Part shown: piece by piece, positions 12,221-17,092 of the stretch
Layout of the letters: every line of letters begins with the position of its first letter
How positions within the stretch are numbered: the first letter of the stretch is position 1
From: an uncultured Legionella sp.
GTDB taxonomy: Bacteria > Pseudomonadota > Gammaproteobacteria > Legionellales > Legionellaceae
Reading direction: 5' to 3'
DNA: 17,092 bases
Assembly: GCA_903885895.1 (NCBI GenBank)
Contig: CAISKC010000274.1
Span: 1-17,092, forward strand
Notes under the pieces: model-generated
The model's database searches: none
Seen by the model: the letters and a program-made list of their open reading frames with translations, nothing else
Told to the model about the DNA's origin: nothing
Made by a program: the position numbers and the translations under genes

Positions 12221-14467
12221 ATGCGGAATATCATTGAGCTATCTCCTAGCACTCAACATCAAGAGCTTGCACAATACATTACAGAGTATGATCAACTCAC
12301 CCTTGAAGAACACCCCATCGAAAAAATATTTTTACTGCAAAAAATAAATCATTTTATTGAAACGACTCCGCCTGATCTAGAGCTCCATACTTGGCGAAAT
12401 TTATTTGGAAGCGACAGCTTAGAAGCACAATTGCAATATTTTGGCATCACACGTGATGGCTCAACCTTAGTCAAAAACATTCAATTTGCTGCAGCCATTC
12501 AGCGTTATGTGCCATCTGGCCCACCCCCTGGTTTGGATTATTTTTCCGCACTGCAGGCGCGCGACGCTATCCTCAAAAACCCAAACATATTAAGACTAGA
12601 TACAGAAACAGCTGCGAACTATATCCAATATAATCTCATCATTATGAATCAATTTTCCTCTAACCCAGAGTTACAGAAGAAATATGCACGCAGCCAATAT
12701 TTTTTATCCCTATGTTACTCAAAAATAGAAGCCATCAAAGGCGTCGTTGACCAAAGTTTCCCGACATTTCAAACCAATCCATTAGGCGCCGATAAGAAGA
12801 ATAATAATAAAAATTTCACTTTGGATGTTGACGGTGAAGAAAAGCAGCTTGTGCTCCGTGTAGAAGATAGAGATAGTATGGCCAACGAAGCGATATTACA
12901 AACTTATCCTGTCAGTGATTATTTTTCTGAAGAATATTATACCATGATGCTCCCTTTCAAAGAGGGGTATAGCGAAGTATACCGACCTGTCGTCTTGAGC
13001 GAATATGTTGAAAAAGGCGGATTAGACGACTATGCACTCACTTTATCTGAGCTTTCTGCGGCCGACATCACCCTAGAAATCCAAGATAAATTCTCATTGC
13101 TCAGTGATTTCTGCATAAAGCTCATGGCCTCAGGCCATTACCACCCCGATATCAAATTATCTAATTTTTTAACTAACGGCGACACTATCAAAGTCAGTGA
13201 TCGAAAAACCATCACCAAACAAATCAACCCGAAAGCCACTGAGATTTTTAGTACGATTATCTTCGCGCCACCTGAGTATTGCGCCTGCCTAAACAAATAC
13301 CAAACAGCTTTAAATCATGTCAAAGCCAGCCTCACTACGCTGAATATGCCTCGTTTTATGTCTTACCAAATAGGCATGGCTTTAAAAGAGTTTGTTTTGA
13401 CTGCTTTTGCAGTAGAAAATTTGACTAAAGACCTATACCTGCAATGGATCTCCGTCAATGCGATCATCAAACAACCGACTAAAGCACAAAGAAATTTATT
13501 CGCATTAATACAAGAATTAACCCGTAGCAATCCTCAGGACAGATTATCTATCGAAAACTTTCAAACACTATTAACGATGGTTCATTTGCCTCACAACGCA
13601 TTTTTAGTAGAACTTGAAGCGGTATCACCACTATCCCAACTCAGTCACGCGCCAGAAATCGCAGTCATTCATCAAATTATTGATACGCCAGTTCTCACGC
13701 CAGCCTTACAGCAAAAATGGGATGAATTAGAACAAACTGGGATTGCTCTAGAAATATATTCCGATCCCCGTACAAGGTTTTTAGAAAAAGCTTGTCGAGA
13801 AATCAAAATTTATTTAAATAAAATTGATGAGCTCGTGGCAAGCTCAAATAGGAAAAAAGCCAGTTCATTACGACTCGTAGGTTCTTTTTTAGGCGTCGCC
13901 TTGCCTGAAACCACCAAAATAGAGGAAATGCCCGCATTACCTGTGATGCCAGACAAAATCAAACGCTATTACGACATACTGGAAGCAATGCCTAGCCCAA
14001 TGTTGGATTCTTCGGATATGGAGAAACTGAGACATATTCAATTACGACAAAATAGTATGCAAACAACACAAACCATCCGTGATTCATCTGCTACCAGCAG
14101 CCCCTTAACCAGTTCTCCGGATGAATCAGCGGCTAGCAGCCCGCATAATCTAGCCCTTGATTCAGAAGCGACCTCTGCTGACTCCCCTGATTTAACAGAA
14201 TTTGATTCTGGGACCTTTATCCACAAACCCATTCCCACTCGTTCCCGCTCGCAACAAAGCGCCCCTGAAGACGCTGAAAGTTTTGATACAAGTACTTTTA
14301 TGCACGTACCATTGCAACAATCGAAACCCTCCAATGCTGAGCAAAAAACACATACAAAAACATATAGGAAGATAGTAGAGGCATTCCGAGACGAAAAACC
14401 GGCAGGGCCTCAATCAAAAAACGCGAGTGATATCAAGACAACCATCAATAGAGGCAATAAATTCTAG
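12221..14467 (+). CDS. Protein-kinase-like protein, candidate effector
   Basis: The product is 748 residues with no signal peptide or membrane helix. Residues 1-180 are helical and unrecognised. About 195-460 reads as a divergent eukaryotic-type kinase: a beta3 strand LVLRV (210-214) with R213 where the ATP-binding lysine normally sits; ANEAIL (221-226) as helix C with E223; hinge LSEYVEKGG; catalytic loop HPDIKLSNF (308-316) with D310, K312 and N315; VSDRKT (325-330) at the DFG site with D327; APPEY (349-353) as the P+1 loop; and NPQDRLSIENF with the late-lobe R441. Residues 470-610 are helical. The tail (612-748) is Ser/Pro/Asp-rich and holds two FDxxTFxHxP motifs. It could be an active Ser/Thr kinase, a pseudokinase or another kinase-fold transferase. 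Legionella-type secretion is plausible but unproved. Confidence 0.8.
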   Translation: MRNIIELSPSTQHQELAQYITEYDQLTLEEHPIEKIFLLQKINHFIETTPPDLELHTWRNLFGSDSLEAQLQYFGITRDGSTLVKNIQFAAAIQRYVPSGPPPGLDYFSALQARDAILKNPNILRLDTETAANYIQYNLIIMNQFSSNPELQKKYARSQYFLSLCYSKIEAIKGVVDQSFPTFQTNPLGADKKNNNKNFTLDVDGEEKQLVLRVEDRDSMANEAILQTYPVSDYFSEEYYTMMLPFKEGYSEVYRPVVLSEYVEKGGLDDYALTLSELSAADITLEIQDKFSLLSDFCIKLMASGHYHPDIKLSNFLTNGDTIKVSDRKTITKQINPKATEIFSTIIFAPPEYCACLNKYQTALNHVKASLTTLNMPRFMSYQIGMALKEFVLTAFAVENLTKDLYLQWISVNAIIKQPTKAQRNLFALIQELTRSNPQDRLSIENFQTLLTMVHLPHNAFLVELEAVSPLSQLSHAPEIAVIHQIIDTPVLTPALQQKWDELEQTGIALEIYSDPRTRFLEKACREIKIYLNKIDELVASSNRKKASSLRLVGSFLGVALPETTKIEEMPALPVMPDKIKRYYDILEAMPSPMLDSSDMEKLRHIQLRQNSMQTTQTIRDSSATSSPLTSSPDESAASSPHNLALDSEATSADSPDLTEFDSGTFIHKPIPTRSRSQQSAPEDAESFDTSTFMHVPLQQSKPSNAEQKTHTKTYRKIVEAFRDEKPAGPQSKNASDIKTTINRGNKF

Positions 14468-14597
14468 AAAAAAATCAACTTGCACTTAATTTAGTAAATA
14501 AACATAAGATTTTGAAAATTTAAGCGCGAAGATTCGCATTCTCATATGAATTGAAGATATACTCCCACATAATAACAAAAAAACCAGGGGTTAAGGA

Positions 14598-15416
14598 ATG
14601 TCGGTTAAGGCCATCTACAACACCATAGCAAGCCAATACGCCAATGCAGATTGTTTTGGTGGCATCTCAAAAAGTCACAATTGTGCAATCAATCAAATCA
14701 AAAATTCAGATATTGGTGAGATACAGCATGCCAAAATTCTGGATCTTGGAGTTGGGGACGGTGCTTTTTTACGGAAAATCCATCCATTATTTCCGGCAGC
14801 TGAACTTACCGGCATCGATGTTTCTGCTGAAATGCTAAAATCCGCCAGTAAAGATTTAACTTTAAATACCATTGAAACCTCAGCCGCAGAGGCCAGTCGC
14901 TATTTACCCCTTCATAGTCAGGACCTAGTCTTAGCGCATTTCATTAATGCTTATGTTCCTATCAATATTTTATTTAAACAAGCCCAACTGTTAACACGAC
15001 CGAATGGCTATTTCTCTGTCATTACGACCACCTATGAGTCATTCCAAGTTACGCAACAGCATTTAGCAAACTTTATTGCGCGTGAGTCTATTTTAAGCAG
15101 TATTGTAGGTCATTATTATAAGGCGATCGTTAAAAACACGACCGTAGCCTCCGGTGAAGAAGAGTTATTACAAACATTTCATAATCATAACTTTGAAGTC
15201 GTAGAGCATCAGCGCTTACGTATCCCTGTTTCTTTCAACAATATTGATGAGCTGGCTTTCTTTGGCATAGAAGGGGCTTGGTTTTTAAATTGCGTAGCCT
15301 TTGGCATACTGCCCAGAAGCTTTTTACTTAATAGATTCAAGAAGATATCCAATAAAATACCTGTTTTTCCGTACGAAGATACGCATGTCATTGATATAGT
15401 ATTGGCAAAAAAATAA
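14598..15416 (+). CDS. Class I SAM-dependent methyltransferase
   Basis: This 272-residue cytosolic protein has a Rossmann-type methyltransferase core. Motif I is KILDLGVGDGAFL (46-58), which binds SAM. LTGIDVSAEML (70-80) carries the acidic residue D74 that normally holds the ribose hydroxyls, and QDLVLAHFINAYV is the motif IV strand. It resembles UbiE/methyltransf_11-type small-molecule methyltransferases, but the substrate cannot be told. The C-terminal part (about 225-260) is hydrophobic and may form a lid or lipid-facing surface. AGGGG 7 nt before the ATG supports the start. It follows the kinase-like gene on the same strand after 130 bp without a clear terminator between, so co-transcription is possible. 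The substrate is open: lipid, quinone, toxin or host molecule. Confidence 0.85.
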   Translation: MSVKAIYNTIASQYANADCFGGISKSHNCAINQIKNSDIGEIQHAKILDLGVGDGAFLRKIHPLFPAAELTGIDVSAEMLKSASKDLTLNTIETSAAEASRYLPLHSQDLVLAHFINAYVPINILFKQAQLLTRPNGYFSVITTTYESFQVTQQHLANFIARESILSSIVGHYYKAIVKNTTVASGEEELLQTFHNHNFEVVEHQRLRIPVSFNNIDELAFFGIEGAWFLNCVAFGILPRSFLLNRFKKISNKIPVFPYEDTHVIDIVLAKK

Positions 15417-15565
15417 AGCATTGTGCACGCGAGTAGCATTGATGATCAAAACTCTGTCTTTGCAAACAAAGTGAAGCAGCGGACTTAGCGTACCTATTCT
15501 AATATAGAGAAAGGAAAAGGTATAACCCAAGGCAAAAACATCTAAATTTTAAACATATATTTGTT

Positions 15566-15600
15566 AAAAAACCGTCTTCGCCAACGCTCGCAAAGACGGC
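15566..15600 (-). terminator. Rho-independent terminator of the repeat-protein gene
   Basis: Reading the minus strand, CCGTCTT (15593-15599) pairs with AAGACGG (15572-15578). The stem extends three pairs inward, including one G-U, closes on an 8-nt loop and is followed by six T residues (15566-15571). It lies about 75 nt after the stop at 15675. On the plus strand no T-run follows, so it would not act for the methyltransferase gene. Confidence 0.8.
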
Positions 15601-15674
15601 ATTTAGACCGATTTTTGGTCACAAGATGCGTTTGCCCTGTGTATATAAGCAGCCTTAATTAAATAGACTTGTCA

Positions 15675-16730
15675 CTAACGTTTTGCCGGACCAGACGTTT
15701 TTTTCATGGTTTTATATATTTCTCTGGGGGCTTCAGAGGGGTAGCCATACCCTTTATCGGCAAGGCGTTTGACTATTTCTAAATAACGCTCACCCCAAAC
15801 ACCTGGATCAAAATTAGTCACTACAACGTTATAATTTAAATTAATAATAGATTCAAAAGCTTTGCGTTGTCCTAAGAGATGACCATCGAATGTCACCTGC
15901 ACCTCTGTATCAGTACTAACGCCACCATCTTTTAAACGGTTTATTAAAATAAAAATGATTTTTTCAATGGTATAATACATTTTACACATAGACATCCCAA
16001 CGGAATACATTTCTTCACCTTTGGATGTACTGAATTTATAGCCTCCATCACAAATATCATACACAAACTCACGGTCTTCAGTACCTTGAATAAGCTCTGG
16101 ATGAATCAATTTAGGTGGATTATAACTAGGCAAAGTAGGACTCGTAACTGTAATCTCAAAATAGGCCCAATGCCACCATAACAAAAAAACACCGGCTACT
16201 TGTTGAAGTAATTTATCTTCATCCAAATTATCAAAAATAGCCCCAGCAATCTCAGCATCATTATCCCCTCCAATCTGCAAAGAAATGGCAGCAGGATCCA
16301 AACCACCCAAAGTTAAAAATTCGTGAGTATCCTCAGGTGGTATATCTTCAGGTGGTACATCTTCAGCTGGTATAGGTTCAGCTGGTATAGCTTCAGCTGG
16401 TATAGCTTCAGCTGGTATATCTTTAGCTGGTATATCTTTAGCTAGTATATCTTTAGGCAGTGCATCTTCAGATGGTGTCGCCTCAGGTATATCCTCAAAT
16501 GGTATGTCTTCAGCTAGTATATCCTTAGGCAGTGCATCCTCGGATGGTGTCGCCTCAGGTATATCCTCAAATGGTATATCTTCAGGTGACTTAGCCGATG
16601 ATGTTACCGCAACAGAACTAGAAACCTCAATCGCCCGCTTTTCAGACGAAAGATGTTCAGATTCTACGGCTTGATTTTTTTGATTAGGATCTGGAGAAAC
16701 GTCCGGTGATTCATCCGTGGACTTAGCCAT
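15675..16730 (-). CDS. Hypothetical protein with acidic proline-rich pentad repeats
   Basis: The product is 351 residues and I do not recognise it. It has no signal peptide. Residues 1-49 are Ser/Asp/Glu-rich and look disordered. Residues 50-97 are two identical 24-residue repeats containing EDIPFEDIPEATPSEDALPK, and 98-132 are seven pentads of the form [KE]-[DAP]-[IV]-P-[AP]. From about 136 on there is a compact-looking domain with a tryptophan-rich hydrophobic stretch VAGVFLLWWHWAYFEI (178-193), then mixed alpha/beta sequence with four cysteines or fewer and a basic end (MKKTSGPAKR). The layout suggests a flexible spacer followed by a globular domain, as in some secreted or surface-tethered proteins. 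The start ATG has only a weak GAG ribosome site. It is convergent with the methyltransferase gene and has its own terminator. Confidence 0.78.
   Translation of the reverse strand: MAKSTDESPDVSPDPNQKNQAVESEHLSSEKRAIEVSSSVAVTSSAKSPEDIPFEDIPEATPSEDALPKDILAEDIPFEDIPEATPSEDALPKDILAKDIPAKDIPAEAIPAEAIPAEPIPAEDVPPEDIPPEDTHEFLTLGGLDPAAISLQIGGDNDAEIAGAIFDNLDEDKLLQQVAGVFLLWWHWAYFEITVTSPTLPSYNPPKLIHPELIQGTEDREFVYDICDGGYKFSTSKGEEMYSVGMSMCKMYYTIEKIIFILINRLKDGGVSTDTEVQVTFDGHLLGQRKAFESIINLNYNVVVTNFDPGVWGERYLEIVKRLADKGYGYPSEAPREIYKTMKKTSGPAKR
16335..16439 (-). repeat. Seven tandem 15-bp coding repeats
   Basis: Seven in-frame 15-bp units, each encoding one pentad ([KE]-[DAP]-[IV]-P-[AP], residues 98-132), lie in the repeat-protein gene. 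They are imperfect at the DNA level and keep Ile/Val-Pro constant. Copy number could vary between strains by slippage or recombination without changing the frame. Confidence 0.9.
16440..16583 (-). repeat. Two tandem 72-bp coding repeats
   Basis: 16440-16511 and 16512-16583 differ at four of 72 positions, all in third codon positions, so the encoded 24-residue units are identical. They adjoin the 15-bp repeats and themselves contain the EDIP-type pentad. Confidence 0.92.
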
Positions 16731-16886
16731 CTATAATACTCAATGCATGATAAAGTAATAGATTCCATGTTAGCCCAAAATAAAAAAAAAAGAAATCAAA
16801 TCATAGAGCGAGAGCATGTGTGACTATCAATGACTCTAATCACCGACGTCCCACGTTTTACGAGGCGTTGTTGCATAGAATTGTAT

Positions 16887-16910
16887 TGTCGTCCCCGCGC
16901 AGGCGTGGAT
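16887..16910. repeat. REP-like palindrome, degenerate copy
   Basis: The complement of 16892-16910 matches 6445-6463 at 18 of 19 positions. 16887-16905 also matches 6378-6396 with only five differences, all transitions. The stem has one mismatch and there is no T-run. It appears to be a decayed copy of the same dispersed palindrome. Confidence 0.6.
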
Positions 16911-16943
16911 CCATTCATTGTTGGGGCATTCTGCCCAATTCGG

Positions 16944-17046
16944 GGATAGATGCTGATGTATCCCATCATAAGTTGTTGTTATAAAATAATACAAAAGCCG
17001 TGTAGGGTGGACAAAGGAGTGTAACGACGTGCTGAGGCATCTATCC
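16944..17046. repeat. 103-bp segment bounded by 10-bp inverted repeats
   Basis: GGATAGATGC (16944-16953) and its exact complement GCATCTATCC (17037-17046) flank 83 bp that encode nothing recognisable. It could be a small non-autonomous element or part of a compound REP. No target-site duplication was evident. Confidence 0.35.
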
Positions 17047-17092
17047 AAATTTTAACCAAAATGTATGGTGATAAAACTCTAATGTTGGTTGA

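Larger units (their letters stand above)
16731..17092. other. Gene-free, repeat-derived right end
   Basis: I see no convincing gene in these 362 bp. The first part is AT-rich and should hold the promoter of the repeat-protein gene (minus strand), but no good -35/-10 pair stands out. From about 16850 on, the sequence resembles degenerate dispersed repeats: a REP-like palindrome (16887-16910), a bulged hairpin at 16921-16938, a GTAGGGTGGACAAAG stretch (17002-17016) of a kind common in intergenic repeats, and a 10-bp inverted repeat. Confidence 0.55.

Noticed and set aside
14485..14490. CTTAAT half-site upstream of the methyltransferase gene as a PmrA box
   Set aside because: No second half-site at 5-nt spacing is present and it is not placed correctly to a -10.
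16335..16583. Possible CRISPR array (regular short repeats)
   Set aside because: The repeats are contiguous, in frame and lack unique spacers; they code for pentads in a protein.
16836..17048. 70-codon minus-strand open frame
   Set aside because: It contains EWIHACAGTT, typical of translation through a dispersed palindromic repeat (like the spurious WIPAFAGMT peptides); no ribosome site.

Overview
The window looks like chromosome of a gammaproteobacterium, probably of the order Legionellales (Legionella/Coxiella/Berkiella-like). The accA, tilS, rnhB, birA and csrA products have gammaproteobacterial features and a moderate-GC composition. The csrA promoter carries a PmrA-type box. Housekeeping genes are interleaved with proteins that look like candidate effectors: a divergent protein kinase, a low-complexity repeat protein and a helical orphan. 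The lineage call is an inference from these traits, not a database match.

Region 1 (1-4737, all minus strand): the order of transcription is accA (acetyl-CoA carboxylase carboxyltransferase alpha), tilS (tRNA-Ile lysidine synthetase), an MdfA-type drug/proton antiporter and rnhB (RNase HII). Genes overlap or nearly touch, as in an operon. A helical orphan protein follows and is cut by the left edge. Region 2 (4738-6370, plus strand): an Sfp-type phosphopantetheinyl transferase overlaps a biotin-protein ligase lacking the repressor domain. This pair diverges from accA, so three genes for loading or running fatty-acid synthesis cofactors share one 75-bp intergenic region.

Region 3 (6371-9615): a REP-like palindrome and a minus-strand terminator precede a two-gene envelope/secretion unit on the minus strand. 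The first gene is an outer-membrane beta-barrel whose signal peptide and barrel lie in different frames (one base missing). The second is a secreted thaumatin-like protein with unusual cysteine-rich insertions. An 18-bp perfect palindrome lies in the upstream region. Region 4 (9616-12106, minus strand): csrA has its own PmrA-box promoter and structured leader. Next come a WbpL-like polyprenyl-phosphate sugar-1-phosphate transferase and a WbpE-like sugar aminotransferase, which overlap and probably act in surface-glycan synthesis.

Region 5 (12107-17092): the accessory part. It holds a 748-residue protein-kinase-like protein with a sigma-S-like -10 element, a SAM-dependent methyltransferase, and on the opposite strand a 351-residue protein with a repetitive acidic/proline N-terminal half. 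The last 360 bp carry no convincing gene, only degenerate dispersed-repeat sequence. No tRNA, rRNA, CRISPR array or intact insertion sequence was seen.
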